From contig NW_022985466.1 in NCBI RefSeq assembly GCF_010093595.1, positions 303,183 to 367,182 on the forward strand: a stretch of DNA of 64,000 nucleotides, read 5' to 3'. This DNA comes from Mytilinidion resinicola (lineage: Eukaryota; Ascomycota; Dothideomycetes; Mytilinidiales; Mytilinidiaceae). This document shows, piece after piece, positions 21,088 to 32,940 of the stretch. Every line of letters begins with the position of its first letter. Positions within the stretch are counted from its first letter, which is position 1. The position numbers and the translations under genes were made by a program. The notes below the pieces were generated by a model. The model had not been told where the DNA came from. It saw only the letters and a list, made by a program, of their open reading frames with translations, and made no database searches.

Positions 21088-22820
21088 GTCCCAACTGCGT
21101 CGGTAGCGATGGTGCGGTCATTGCGTAGCGGTCGTGTGAGGCAGTACGGCAGCGTAGCTATTCAAATAGCTTTGTGAGAGGATGGTGGAGATGCGATATA
21201 AGTTGCTTGACTACAACATATGGTGTTGCCATTATGAGTGTGGACCGGAAGACAAGAGGTGGAAATAAGGTTACGGGTCTGCGGCATCAGGGGTCCGTCA
21301 GCGAGAGTGGAAGGCGACGAGGTCAACAATATACCACGAATACGCTGCTCAACGCACTGGCAGCATGGAGTTTCCGGCAAGAGGTACCTCCCCTACGCGT
21401 TCTGAGATGCAGCAGTCTCTATCTTTTCCTACCGGCGCGGCAATAAGGTAACGGCGTTGAAGCTCGCTAGGGGAGGCGCGAGACGAGGCGAGGCGCCAAA
21501 GACTTTGCCATCTTTTGCGAAATAGATTACTGACATCCAGAGTATGAATTCGCCTTATGCGCCGATCGAGCATATCTGCGATTGACGGGCAAAGACTCAT
21601 CAGGTGCTTGCATTGTTGGAGAGGACGGAGCGAAGATACGAGCCGCCATCGAAGCTTTACCATCGTTGGCTGCGTATATCACACCACAAGCACGACTTCC
21701 ATATACGCGCTAATGAAGAGTATCATCTCAGACGCACGTATGAAAAGCACGACGGTTTTGAATCGCTAGAGAGAAGGGAAGCAGCACAGAACGCCGGGGC
21801 GCTAAAAGGACAGGCCACAGGTCGCGAATTTCTCCTCACCTAAAGCTCACAAACAACCTTAGTTAGGGACAAAGAAACACACGTCTACGACTAAGGTACA
21901 CAGAGTGCCTTCGGGATCGTTCTTACAATCGACAATCGGCTCAAGCTTTGCGGCCTCATCGCTCGTGTCCTAGCAAACCCATTGACCCGCATCGACGCAG
22001 CGTCTCGACCATCAAAACCACAAGGATCATCTATCACATTCCCTACCTACCCATATTCCAGGATCCAGGCCTATAAGACTCGCCATCAGCAGCCCTCGTC
22101 GCGCACATCGCAGACCTCTCCCGCAACTGCCCCCACATCCCCATCATCGTCCATTCATCACGACCTCAGCGCCATCGCCATCGCCATCTCCATTTCGCTC
22201 TCCCCGGTTCCCACGACCATTGCAACCTCCCTCATGACCTCGTCGTCGTCGTGCTCAAGGCATGAAGTTCCATCCCTCCCCTCCCGCTGATTGGGCTCGC
22301 CCCTGGCGCCAGCGGGACAGGGGCCGCATTGTGACAAGCCAACATCCAACCACTCATGGGCCCCGCTCTTCTAACCGCCGCGCCCATCCCCGCCTTCAGC
22401 AAATCGAACCCTTCCACGCCCCTGACCACGCAAAAAGCCAGCGCCAACACCGCCGAAATAGCAATCCCGTCACAGCTGTCGCAGATGTGATTTGATAGCC
22501 GCCGGCCGCTGAGGTCTGCTGGGACCCGTCCGGCAAGAATGAGGGCATGGGAGGGGAAGGGAGGCAGGCGCTCAAATATAGAGAGCCCATCCCGCTGTTG
22601 TGGAGGCGAGCACATTATCCATCCTGAACGTGAAAGAAGCTGGGTCCTGTACGAGTCGAGTTGATCTCTCTCCCTGATAGAATATCTCTGGCTGTGCCTC
22701 TCCCAGATCTTCAACTCTGTTCTTTTCTTCCGGAACTCGTACGACCGCTGGACGACCTCTATTCTGCTCTACATATCTCTACTTCACATCCTCCACGGTC
22801 TATCATCTCTTCCCGCAGCC
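21088..22820. other. Intergenic; unsupported ORFs only
   Basis: A minus-strand frame at 21349-21663 reads RRIRRIHTLDVSNLFRKRWQ and ends near a GTAGGA donor, so it may be an exon. A 160-codon minus-strand frame (22232-22714) and overlapping forward frames lack motifs and start context. The last 150 bases are C/T-rich and form the leader of the next gene. Confidence 0.3.
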
Positions 22821-23517
22821 ATGCGCAACTCCTCCGCCTCCCATTTCCTCGCCCTCCTCTCCTTCGCTCTCCTCACAGCCGCACAATCCACCATCCAAAG
22901 CACACATACCCTCCAAATCACCCACACCGCCGCCGCTACCTCCGCCGCCGCCGCCGCGACCTCGGCACCCGCCGCCGAGGGCTACAATGGCGGGACCGAC
23001 AACCCAGAAGACCCCTCCGACGCCGGCGCTAGCGGCTCCTCGCAAGGCGCCTTCTCGCTCTCAAAAGGCGCCCTCGCCGCCATCATCGTCGTAGTCGTAG
23101 TCGTAGTAATCGGCGGAGGTAAGAAACCCTCCACTCCCTGAGCGAAACAGGTTATGCGAATGCGTGCTAATAGTATGACCCACAGCCGCATCAGCAACCC
23201 TCTTCTACCTGGCCAAGAAGCGTCAATGGGACGTGCGCCAGTCCATCCGCCGCGCCTCGCGCCGCCTCACCGGCCGCAGCATCCCCGCCAAGACGCCGAC
23301 GCGGTCACAGAACCGGCGGACGGGCGTGCGGATCGCGAGCCCGCCGCCGAGCGCGAAGATGTTCATGCCGAAGGGCGGCAGTGGGCGCGATGTGGAGAAG
23401 GGGCTAGGTGGGGAGAAGGCGAGCGGGCCCAGGACCACGACGACGATCACGAGCCAGTTTGAGGTCGAGACGCCGCGGCAGAAGGGGTGGAAGGGGTATT
23501 TTGGGGGCGCGCGGTAG
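22821..23517 (+). CDS. Secretory one-pass membrane protein, Ser/Ala/Thr-rich
   Basis: Two exons, 22821-23118 and 23186-23517, are joined by a 67-nt intron (GTAAGA donor, TGCTAATAG branch, CACAG). The product is 209 residues. Residues 1-20 (RNSSASHFLALLSFALLTAA) form a signal peptide. An Ala/Thr/Ser-rich ectodomain of about 60 residues follows, then a membrane segment around residues 86-110 (LAAIIVVVVVVVIGG, then ASATLFYLAKK) that spans the splice junction. The rest is a basic cytosolic tail rich in Arg, Ser and Pro. This layout resembles fungal cell-surface sensor-like or Mid2-like proteins, but no WSC or other named domain is present, so the function is open. The start follows a long C/T-rich leader. 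Confidence 0.75.
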
Positions 23518-25684
23518 GGCTACTTCGGGGCTTTGTTGATACATGGGTGTCAAAAGGGAATGGGGGATGAAGAGGGTGTGTGGTAGCATTGGTTCACTTC
23601 GTTTCTTCTCTTGTCTTGGTCGCGTTCGGGCGCAGCATCAACCGGTCTTCTTCTCTTTGGTTCGCCACGGTATTTTGCGACGGTATTTGAGATATCCAGA
23701 CAGGTTCAGGGCTCGGGATTGGGATTGGGCTTGGCGTTTAGAGCGAAGCGGGGTTTCGACGTGTATACCAAAGCACTATTGTCAAATAAATAAAGTGGAT
23801 TGCATCAGATTGTTTCGAGTATTTAAAGGTGTATCTGAGTGTTCCGCCTATTTCGAGGTGTATCGTCTATATTTGCGAAGTTTCGAGTATTCTGGTAGTG
23901 TTTGACTTGGTCAGGGCGGAGCATCGAGGGGCACGCGAGACGACGCTCGGGAATAGCGCACCGTGCTCGTGCCTGTAAAGAAGCTTATTTAGCAACCGGC
24001 GCTTAGAGATGCAGAGACGCAGGGTATAAGTGGGGCATGAGGGGTCGGTAAGAGCTATTCATGGACTATCTACGGATTCTCTGGAGTTAAGCGAGAGTTG
24101 GGGTCCTCGGAGTGGGAGGATGGGTGGACGGGCATCCTGATGCTCGGATGGTGCATGAATATCGTTGAGGAGCGTGCTCAAAACATCCCCACATCGGAAC
24201 TCAGGACACAGGTAACTCCATTTCTCGCATCCAAGCCTGCACGCCAGGCCCTCATGCACGCACCCGCCGCTAGCCAAGCCACAGCGCCAAAGCGTGGTCC
24301 GTGTGCTGATGAGATCGACGAGGGACAAGATGGAAGCGCTGGAGTTTAAACGCTGGAGTGCATGAGATAGATAGGGTCCGTTTGGAGATAGGCGATTGAG
24401 GAGGGGTGGGAAGGGGAGGGGAAGGAGAGGAGGATGGGGACATGGATCATTGGGCGAAGGATTGAATGAGCGGGTGGGTACTTTTATATGGGTATTGGTA
24501 AGTTTTGAGAGATTGATAGTTAGATGGGAACTTTGGTGGAGGGGTAGGTGTGTTTCAGTCGCGAGGACGAAGAGAGGGTTTCATACAGTGCCTTGCCATA
24601 GATATCCGTGCACTTTCCTGCCACTTTCTGTGGGGCTTCAACGTACTAATAGAAACGGATACACTTCCATTCTGCGTATAACGTGTTGACGCTGTCTAGG
24701 GTAACCTCGCTAGTTTACTACTTGTCCAAAATGCCGAACTTCTCGCTTTTTCTACCTCCTATATGCTGAAAATACTATGAAGCTCCTCACGCAGTGGTAA
24801 ACGAGTGTACGGATTTCTATGGCGAGGCACTGTAACGTCGTCATTGATTGCCGACTTAATAGATGATGATGTCCTTCTCTTCCCACCCATCCTCCCATGA
24901 CCAACATTCAATAGTATGTAGCTCTCCGTCTGATTTGGCAATCAAGCCGCGATCAGACACATTCAATAGCTCGACAAGTCCAACTCGTACCCAACCTATC
25001 TGACCACCATCAGTTCTTCGCACGAGTATAAGGCGTTTTTGGCGAGAATCCGGGGCTATGAGCGTATCGGCTAATGGGGGGCACATGAAGAAAGTGACCA
25101 CGATTTCCACGTTGACGATGGAAGCAGAAGAAACGATTACACGTCCTTGACATTTGGACTAGAGCGTCTCTACATTGAAAGCTCATGATGGATGTGGATA
25201 GGGGCGGTGGTGGTCCGACGTTCGGCAAGGCTGAGGCTGTTGCCTGACTAATCGGGCCGTCTTGTTCTTCCGGAAGCTAAATATAGAATAGACCTTGGCG
25301 TGAGCGCCAGAGGCCGCTTTTCTATCCGCAACTTTGAATCACAGCAACCACGATAATTCAATACATGCACTTCATGATGTAGGCTCTCTGGCCTTCCCAC
25401 TATATAAATTCGGACTGAGGAGGAGTCCCTCTTTGGCCATTCATTAGTAAATGGACGTACATATGCTATTTTACCCCTGAACCTCCAAGCTCCAGGTTAG
25501 GCACGAGCTTCGCCTCCCTACCTAGGTAAGTCCTCGTATTCTATAACTTAGTCCCAGAAAATCTTAGTGATGACGGTACACGCCTCGCCTCGCCGCTTTC
25601 CGAGTCAAATCTGTTTCCAAATCATTAATTTAATAAAGTCGCGTGCCCTCTTCCGCATCGTCGAATGCTGGCGCCTTGCTCAAC
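23518..25684. other. Intergenic with one MITE; no gene recognised
   Basis: Apart from the element at 24584-24834 I see only short frames. A minus-strand frame at 24059-24328 starts MSLVDLISTRTTLWRCGLAS but has no support. A G-rich purine tract lies at 24394-24440. The last 250 bases before 25685 are the GH76 leader. Confidence 0.4.
24584..24834. mobile_element. Related TA-flanked MITE, sister family
   Basis: It starts TACAGTGCCTTGCCATAGAT and ends with GGCGAGGCACTGTA. The first 30 bases match the complement of the last 30 at about 26 positions. TA is present at both ends. The inner motif CACGCAGTGG resembles the inner repeat of the main family, but the outer repeat is different, so I treat it as a sister family. 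Confidence 0.65.
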
Positions 25685-27199
25685 ATGCATTTCTCTACGC
25701 AAACACTCCCGCTCGCTATTTCTTTTTTCGCTCTTTCGGCGAATGCCATCAGTCTCTCTACTGACAGTACCGGTAAATGATTTTTTCCTTTTGGACTAGT
25801 TTCTCGGGCCGCTCCGCAATTCTAACTTCCCTAGATTCTATCAAAGATGTTGCCAAGACTCTTGCCGGAGGCATAATTCGGACGTATGAGGACGCCACAT
25901 CCGACAATGGCCCACCCGGTCTCTTCGGTGACGATTACTACTGGTGGGAAGCTGGAGCTGTCTGGGATGCCCTGGTGCAGTACCAGACCTTGACCGCCGA
26001 CAAGCAGTACAGCGATCTCATCGGGCAAGCTCTCCAATTCCAAAGAGGGCCGAACGATGATTACATGACGCCCAATCAGACGAAGTCTTTGGTAATAACC
26101 AACTTACCTTACCGAGAAGACGAGCCGTCATACCTTCTATGAGTACTAAATGCGACTACAGGGCAACGATGACCAGTCCACGTGGGGGCTCGCGGCCCTT
26201 TCCGCCGCTGAAATGAACTTCCCCAACCCCAATCCATCATCCCAATGGCTTAACATCTCCAAGAACGTCTTCGACCTCCAAGCCGCCCGCTGGGACACCT
26301 CCACTTGCGATGGCGGTCTCCGCTGGCAGATCTTCACTTTCAACAATGGCTACAACTACAAAAACACCTTCAGCAATGGCAACTTCTTCCTTCTCGCCGC
26401 TCGCCTGGCCCAATTTACTAGCAACACCACCTACGCCACTTGGGCTGAGAAGACCTACAATTGGACCCAGTCCGTCGGCCTGCTCACCGACGACTACCAC
26501 GTCTACGACGGCGCTGTCACCACGACCAATTGTTCGTCTCCTAACCACATCGAATGGACCAGTGTCTTCGGCGCATACCTCTACGGCTCGGCGGTTATGT
26601 ACAACTTAACCAACGCATCCCCGCTCTGGAAATCCCGCGTCTCCGGCTTCGTAAACGCAACCGACCGCTTTGCCTCCTACTCCGGCGCCCCAGGCATCCT
26701 CAACGAGCCCGCATGCGAACCGAATGGAAAGTGCGACACGGACCAGATCGCTTTCAAGGGCCAGTTCGCGTCCAGCATTTCGCGCGCGACGCTCGCGGCG
26801 CCCTTTACGTCCGATAAGCTCTTGAGTATTCTCTCTACCTCTGCGGAAGCGGCGGCGAGTCATTGCGTACAGCGGAGGCAGCTTTTCAACGGAAGTAGCA
26901 TCGTTTGTAGCGATCAGTGGTATAAGGAGGGTGCCGATGGCGCGGATGAAGGGGGCTTGGGAGAGATTTTGAGTGCTTTGGGGGTTGTGCAGGGGTTGTT
27001 GGTGAAAGAGACGAATGGGACTTTGACTGTGGGTGGAAACAACAATAACACGGTAACGCCGTCGGGTACTGTTACTGGGAGCGCGAGTGCGACGGCGGCG
27101 CCGAGTGCGACGGGGACGGGTATGGCGGGGCATCTTGCGGCGGGTTGGAGTTTTGTGGGTGCGATGGGATTGGCGGCGACTCTGGTGGGAGCTTTGTAA
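25685..27199 (+). CDS. GPI-anchored GH76 alpha-1,6-mannanase (DCW1/DFG5-like)
   Basis: Three exons, 25685-25772, 25835-26091 and 26162-27199, give 460 residues, normal for the family. Residues 1-21 are a signal peptide. The GH76 domain follows, with the paired-aspartate motif in GNDDQSTWG (around residue 117) as expected for the catalytic pair, and aromatic-rich segments such as DDYYWWEAGAVWDALV and IFTFNNGYNYKNTF. Several N-glycosylation sites are present. The C-terminus has a Ser/Thr/Ala-rich linker and a hydrophobic tail (WSFVGAMGLAATLVGAL), a GPI-attachment signal. The family is thought to transfer GPI-glycoproteins into the cell wall. Introns have normal signals (62 and 70 nt). A truncated MITE starts about 30 bases after the stop. 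Confidence 0.92.
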
Positions 27200-27229
27200 G
27201 GGAAGGCCATGAAGTAGTATATACTAGGC

Positions 27230-27398
27230 TCTGAAAACTCCGGATACGATTTAAAGATCACCGCGGTTAAATGAGACTACCTTTTAGTTACATGAAGACG
27301 TGTTAGCTAAGGTACTCCTTGCGGTCGGGTCGAAAGAGCAAGCGTGGAGCCCGAGTAGCGTTATATCCATGTGCCCAGATTTATGACCAAGCGCTGTA
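27230..27398 (-). mobile_element. MITE copy G, truncated, reversed
   Basis: The right end (ttatgaccaagcgctgta, TA at 27397-27398) is the outer inverted repeat. The stretch from 27230 (GGCTCTGAAAACTCCGGATA) aligns with the copy at 46519. The outer repeat on the left is missing. Confidence 0.55.
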
Positions 27399-27763
27399 AG
27401 CATCTAGAAAAACCCAGCAAATCAACTGACCATGGCGCCTACGAATAAAGCTAGCTACACGAGTGTTGTATGATTGTTGCGTGCCGAATGCTCAGAGTTT
27501 GTACACATTGTCTTTTGCAACTTGCATAAATGCCTGCTTCCTTTTTGTATGAAAACAACCACGAGGAATCCTTACGCCTATTAGGTCCACTTCGTGTCAT
27601 CCTCACTTATTTTTCAGCATCTACCACTCTAGTCATCTAGCGAGCACACTGCCTCCCTATCCGTGTCACATACGCTGTGAACGTTACAATGGACAGAAAG
27701 TTGCCTTCCGGCCTCAATACATTTCCTTCATTCAAAACTTAACAATACTAACTTTTTTCTCAG
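27399..27763. other. Intergenic; no gene seen
   Basis: This holds only the upstream region of the broken coiled-coil gene. A polypyrimidine stretch and a CTAAC branch point (about 27746-27752) lead to the CAG acceptor at 27761-27763. Confidence 0.4.
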
Positions 27764-28272
27764 TCTGACCAAACCCCTGTCGGAACCCGCCGCGACCATA
27801 CAATCTACAAGGGATAGCATGCGCGCGGGAAGAAGCGTGCCCTCAAGCCACGTTCGGAAGAGACGGGAAGGCATAAGAGGCACGCTTCCAGAACCGACCC
27901 CAACCAAGCCACCGCGCGCGCTGTTACCCAATACGAGACTTTAAGGCCAGGCGTGCGATTCCAGGAAGAACAGCCTACTCCGCAAGCGGCATCGAACGAT
28001 GACGAAGCCCTCGCCTCCTATGTGTTTGAGATGGTGGAGGAATCACGACACGATTGAAAAGGCACGTGGAGACCATCCTAGACTCGGCAAACAAAAAGAT
28101 GGCGTCAATGCTGGATGAGCACGTAGATCAGTTGAATGTAGATTTTGCGGCGTATGAGAATGAGAGGGCGGGCTATAGGAAGGAGATAAGAAAGTTGAAC
28201 ACCGAGATAGAGCGCCTGAAAGCTTCGGTGAACGAACATAGTGCTGGCATGAAGGGGAGATTACAAGAATGA
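27764..28272 (+). pseudogene. Broken basic/coiled-coil gene
   Basis: After a good acceptor (TTTTCTCAG) one frame reads SDQTPVGTRRDHTIYKG, meets an in-frame TAG near 27815, and continues KKRALKPRSEETGRHKRHAS and ASYVFEMVEESR. At 28044-28053 the five bases CACGA occur twice in tandem, which shifts the frame into a stop. The other frame then carries the coiled coil VDQLNVDFAAYENERAGYRK and EIRKLNTEIERLKASVNEHS to the stop at 28270-28272. Two independent lesions in otherwise coherent coding sequence make a pseudogene the simplest view. It resembles the coiled-coil pseudogene at 50890 in layout. No first exon was found. Confidence 0.6.
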
Positions 28273-28592
28273 ATACCGAGATTGCCGCCCTGAAAGCTTT
28301 AGAGAGAGAGCGAATTGGGGATACAGCGTAGACTATGTCAGAGAAGCAGATCGTGACGAAGGCTCGGGGGCGGGACTTGGATTATTTGTGAAGTTCTAGG
28401 GTCATGAAGTCAGCCTATGGAGCCGTTTCACTGTGTTTCGGGCTAAATATTGTAGATTAACGAGGAGGTAATCTGGAGCACACGTTTGCCACTAGTTTTT
28501 CCCTTCCCGTTAGCTCTTGCAGGTAACGATTCACATATGACAACCGTGAGGCCGATTCATGAATTCAGAGCCCTTGCATCCGTTTCCCTTGC

Positions 28593-28830
28593 TACAGTAC
28601 TAGGCCATAAGTCTGGACACACGAATTTATCATTGCTAAGCTTCAATCTTACTCACTCGACACCACTGCAAGGCGCAGCCCAGTTAGGAAACGGCCAATT
28701 AGTCAAGAGGCCGTCCAATTTGCAATACATAAAGCTTGACATTGTGCCTAGGCCTTTTAAGACTCCATGGGGGTACCCCAAGCAGTAGTTAACGCGTGTG
28801 CACAGCCTAGACTTATGACCCGTTACTGTA
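28593..28830 (+). mobile_element. MITE copy B, full length
   Basis: It starts TACAGTACTAGGCCATAAGT and ends ACTTATGACCCGTTACTGTA, with TA at both ends and 238 bp in all. The inner motif CATGGGGGTACCCCAAGCAG is well kept. It is collinear with copy A over the whole length. Confidence 0.75.
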
Positions 28831-29480
28831 AAGTGAGCCGGAGGACCTCACACGGCGTCAAAGAAGTGGACGATCTCTATAAAGTCGAAAAGTATAAGTC
28901 CTCATGTCGTAACGTTTTAAGTCAGACTACCTACTTGATTCGTAGAACTTGGGAAACGAAAACCGGATTAACCTCCCCGTGTTGCTGAGATCGGAGGTCC
29001 TTCAGATCTAATACGTCACTCCTCGTCCCTCGACGAAGTTCTCAGGTACATTCCCATCGCCAATCCCAAGAATGGCAGTACGTATAGACATCTCACCTAT
29101 TCCCACACGCACTAGACTAATCTCATCGCCCAGCGCCGTATTCGCCCACCCAAGCACGACCGCAACCGCGTCCCCAAAGCTTCCCACATGGCGGCCGATG
29201 CTGCTCTGGCAAGCAAGACTAAAACTACGACACTTGAGGAAGTTCCGGAGAGAAGTGTCGCAAAGAAGGAAACCGAGGAGACGAAGGCGCAGAACATCTC
29301 CTGGCGATCGCGCACAAAGAAGGCCCGCAAGCACCATTAGTACCGCCTTTCCGCGTTGAATTCAGATCGCACATCTAATTTGATCTGGGTTTTCATAGTG
29401 CGCATTAAGGAGAAGCCACCACTTGATATGCACATTGCTAGACCCGTCGACTTCATAGAATACGTGTCCACACAGTCAAT
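28831..29480. other. Intergenic; overlapping weak ORFs only
   Basis: Frames of 72-109 codons on both strands at 28767-29359 overlap each other and show no splice signals or motifs. I see no supported gene. Confidence 0.35.
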
Positions 29481-29483
29481 TAG

Positions 29484-30790
29484 CTAATCTTCGGATTCTT
29501 GGGGGAACTCTCCCACTCTCTCCCACAGCAGCTGCACCTCTCCCCGGAGGACTTCGTTGGCTCCGGCCAATATTCTATTCGCCGCCTCTAGTTTCTCGGC
29601 TCTCTTTTCCAACTTGCCATACGCCTCCTTTTGCTTACTGAGGATCTTACGCAACGCTTTAAGCTCGGCCTTCATCTCCGCTATACACAATTACACATTA
29701 GCATCCATACATTCTAGTTTCACATCCTAAACTACTAATCCCAAAATTCCAGAATTCCTTAAGATGCTAGAGTGTACCCCAGAATATCAGGATATACATC
29801 CGAGATATTTAAGGTACACATCTTAGATCCTTAACCAAGGAACTCTAGAATCTAGAACTAGGCAAATTGGGATAGAAAGAGAGAGTAAAGGGAGAACTTA
29901 CCCTGGAGTGACTCCAGGGTCAACTCCTTCTCCAAGTCCTCCGTCCTCACCGGGGGCTCCGTATCCGTATAGGAACGATCACTACGTGCTACATAACAGC
30001 ATTAGTACTGTATCCACTATACTACGATCTACCACGAGAAAATCTTTGCAAGACCCGAAAATACAACACTCCGTCATAGATCTGTGTACAACCCTCTGCC
30101 ACTGTGTGGGATAGCCTAGCCAACTAACCGAATGCGCAGAACACTACACTTTCGATCTCTGGAAGTGTATCAAGCCACTCCAAGCAGTGCTAGACAATCG
30201 TACACAGGTCTATAACCAGGCATTATACCACACAGGTCCGCATAGATACAGGATAGTATCTAGGCCTTCTCGAGTAAAATCACGAGGTCACTTACTAACG
30301 AAGAGGGAGGGCGACTCCCGGTCCTGCTCCTCCGCCTCCTTCTCCTTCTCCTTCTCCGCCTGGAGGCGGGTGCGGGTGCGGGTGCGGGGCGGCGGCACGG
30401 CGGAGGTGAAGGCGCCGGCCTCGGGATTGGGCTGGCGGCGGCGGCGGGGGTCTCGGCCTCCTCTTCCTCCTCTTCCTCCTCGTTTGGCCTACATGATGTT
30501 AGCATGCCTCTGGAAATTACGGTAAAACGTCGGATATCTTGATGATAAAGAGCAAAAGATTGATAAGAAAGACACGATAGTAGAAGTGAATAGATGTATG
30601 ACGCAAAAGTATTCATGAATTGCAAAAAACAGAAAGATTCAGAGTTTGAGCTGGGGCTGGGGCTGGAAAGGCAAACAACAGTAGAAAGGGGCTTTCTAAA
30701 GGCGCCCTAGTGGTGGAGGTAGGCAGGATAGACAATGTTGTAGAAGTTGATTAAGAAATAGCAGGAATAACATACGTATTCGATGGTCAT
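29484..30790 (-). CDS. Basic N-terminus/coiled-coil protein, paralogue A
   Basis: Four exons on the minus strand, 30790-30776, 30488-30296, 29988-29902 and 29680-29484, join in phase to 163 residues. Donors are GTATGT, GTAAGT and GTAAGT. Acceptors are ATGTAG, ATGTAG and GTATAG. The five-residue first exon (MTIEY) is followed by a Gly/Arg-rich stretch (AKRGGRGGRGGRDPRRRR), a charged Lys/Glu run, then ESLQ and a coiled coil (SKQKEAYGKLEKRAEKLEAA). The same exon layout occurs in the gene at 40051-41105, so the two are paralogues. No domain was recognised. The basic start could bind nucleic acid, which is inference only. Confidence 0.7.
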
Positions 30791-30824
30791 GATTTGGGCT
30801 ATTTAAAGGATCGTCTAGTCGCTA

Positions 30825-31035
30825 TGTGATGCTGATGCTAGGTACCAAGAGAAAAAAAAAGGGCATCGCGGGAAGCTTTATACAACATATTATAGCAGTA
30901 ACCTTCACTTCACTAACTATAGCACTAACCTTCACTTCAATAGCATGGTATCCCACTTGGTGAAAGTTGTGGGAAAGTGATGTTCAGGATGCGCCATCCG
31001 TGGTGAAATCTTGGAGATTTTCACCGGATTCGAGG
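30825..31035 (-). promoter_or_regulatory. Upstream block conserved with paralogue B
   Basis: Just upstream of paralogue A, this block shares with 41140-41310 an A-run, GCGGGAAGCTTTATA, GCACTAACCTTCAC, TTGGTGAA(A/G)GTTG, GGATGCG(C/G)CATCCGT and TTCACCGGATT. It is more similar between the two genes than the coding exons are. AACCTTCAC and GTGAA-GTT-type pieces form an inverted repeat. It probably holds the core promoter. Confidence 0.55.
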
Positions 31036-31754
31036 AAGGGATTTTACAGTCAAAACTTCACTGTGCCCCCAACAAACTCAGACCTCCAATCATCATTCCC
31101 TTAGAATCTCGCGCTCACCTTATCTCCTAGATTACCAAAACAGACTCCAAAAACAGCCAGATTATACCAGTGGTAATTTTTAAATAAAGTGCTGGATCCC
31201 AAAATATAGATTAGGCGTAGTAAGCAACAAGAAATAGGTCTGCACAATGTGATTCGTCCAAAGCCCCTCGCACATCTTTTCGTACGTATGCTGAGCTCAG
31301 GCATGCTAATGCGGCGTTTGAGAGCTCGCGCAGGGCGCAGAGTTAAGATTGTGAGTGCTGTGAAGCTGTACCTCAAACTGCTCAGTTGACTCGCGCACTC
31401 GATTCGCTCCTTTCGCCTAGTTGTAGCAATGTCCGGAATACGCGACCATGTTGGGCATTTGAAGGCTGCGACAGCGCCATTCAGTAAGCGCAAAAACAGG
31501 CAGACGTAGAGGTGAGCTTCTGAAGGCAGCATCATAGCTTGGCGATCCAGTTGTTTGGAATATTCGATTCACGTCATCCGTGCTTCTGAGGTCAAGGTAG
31601 TGTTCGATGCGATACTGAGGCGCAGACATATGTAGATTCCTGGTAGCTGTTGGGCGTACAAGGAGAACCGGTGACGTGAATATCATGTGACGAGTGAATG
31701 CCGGTGGAGCGGATTTTGGTGGGGCGACACGTACTGCAAGCAATATTCTACGCG

Positions 31755-31975
31755 AAGTCGTTTCTAGAGGTATATATTTCAAAATATTTTGGTCAGTTCC
31801 CAAGAAAATTGAGACATCCAAGGGCACGTACCGGGCGGTGACATAGCACACTCAACAACGCAAGCAATTGCGCAGTGTGTTAAAGCTCACGCTATTCCAA
31901 ACCGTACACAGCAAAGTGACCAATTTCTTTTTGCCCCTCGAAGATCCTGGTTCGAATTGTCGAGCGAGTAAATCT
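31755..31975 (+). mobile_element. tRNA-like SINE, copy 1
   Basis: A GCGCAGTGTGTTAAAGC stretch resembles a tRNA D-arm/A-box region. It is followed about 65 bases later by GGTTCGAATT, a pol III B-box, and then a T-run. About 120 bases (31816-31940) are identical to copy 2, after which the two diverge. No cloverleaf with an acceptor stem is visible, so it is not a tRNA gene. Confidence 0.6.
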
Positions 31976-32094
31976 TTTTTGCGTTCTTCCTATTTACTTC
32001 TCTATCTGCAAACCAGCTTTCACTCTTCTTATTAAGCCGCCCTCTGTGAGTAGGGGTACTGGAAAGCACTTACTTGCGTTTTAGTAAGGCAGCT

Positions 32095-32345
32095 GCTTAT
32101 AGCGCGCGACAGTTCTAAGGGTATATATATTAAAAAACTTAAACGCATTTCAGAAATTGAGAATCCAAGGGCACGTACCGGGCGGTGACATAGCACACTC
32201 AACAACGCAAGCAATTGCGCAGTGTGTTAAAGCTCACGCTATTCCAAACCGTACACAGCAAAGTGACCAATTTCTTTTTGCCCCTCTGAGGTTTTGGTTC
32301 GAGTCGCGGAGTGAATATGAGCTAGTGAATTTTTTTGGCCTTTTT
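32095..32345 (+). mobile_element. tRNA-like SINE, copy 2
   Basis: This copy has the same order as copy 1: a GGGTATATATA start, GCACGTACCGGGCGGTGACA, an A-box-like GCGCAGTGTGTTAAAGC, a B-box GGTTCGAGTC, then a T-run (about 32329-32345). It lies about 345 bases after copy 1. Confidence 0.6.
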
Positions 32346-32940
32346 TTCCAACTCACTTATGCCTCGAAATCTCACAGCAACCTTTACTCCTGTCGTTAGG
32401 ATGCGCTTAAAAGTTGTCATTCACGGCGCACACTCGCTTATCACGGCACGAGCTGACATCAAATCACGACGGTCCTAGTCATAAGAGATCTCCGTCTAGC
32501 GTTCGGGGTCCCAAATCCGTAGCAAGTGCTGAAATAGGCTGCGTCTTGTAGCCTCGAGCGCAATCTAAACATAATGTAAAGGAAACAAGGTCGTGAATTT
32601 GATAGGGTGTACTTTTGCTACCTGTTACTGCTGAAAACGCTTCTATCTTCATTTTGGGCGCTGTGAATGTGTACTTTACAAGCGCCTAGAGGAGATGGTT
32701 AATCCTAGTTAGCGAAATAAGATCGATTTCAAATCCTTGGAGTCGGTTTGGTGTTTGAAGGACAGACTGCCTTTGTTAAGGCCTGAAGTGCATGCGTGAT
32801 GCCATTGCCACCCCCCTTGACCATAGGATCCACGTGACATTCACGAAGGGAATACTTTTGTCCGCGTAGTCAATCCGTTGAGAGCTCACCGCCATCAATT
32901 CTCTCCTCATCACGGTCCTCGTTACCTCACCTTCACCACC
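32346..32940. other. Intergenic; no gene seen
   Basis: The stretch is AT-rich with no convincing frame. The last 60 bases are C/T-rich and form the leader of the next gene. Confidence 0.4.

Noticed and set aside
22232..22714. 160-codon minus-strand frame as a gene
   Set aside because: No motif, no start context, and overlapping frames on the other strand are as open. Composition explains it.
26606..27133. 175-codon minus-strand frame inside the GH76 gene
   Set aside because: It is antisense to a clear coding exon, Arg-rich and repetitive, caused by codon bias of the GH76 gene.
30187..30625. Overlapping Pro/Arg-rich frames on both strands near 30.4 kb
   Set aside because: They are off-frame readings of the low-complexity second exon of paralogue A.
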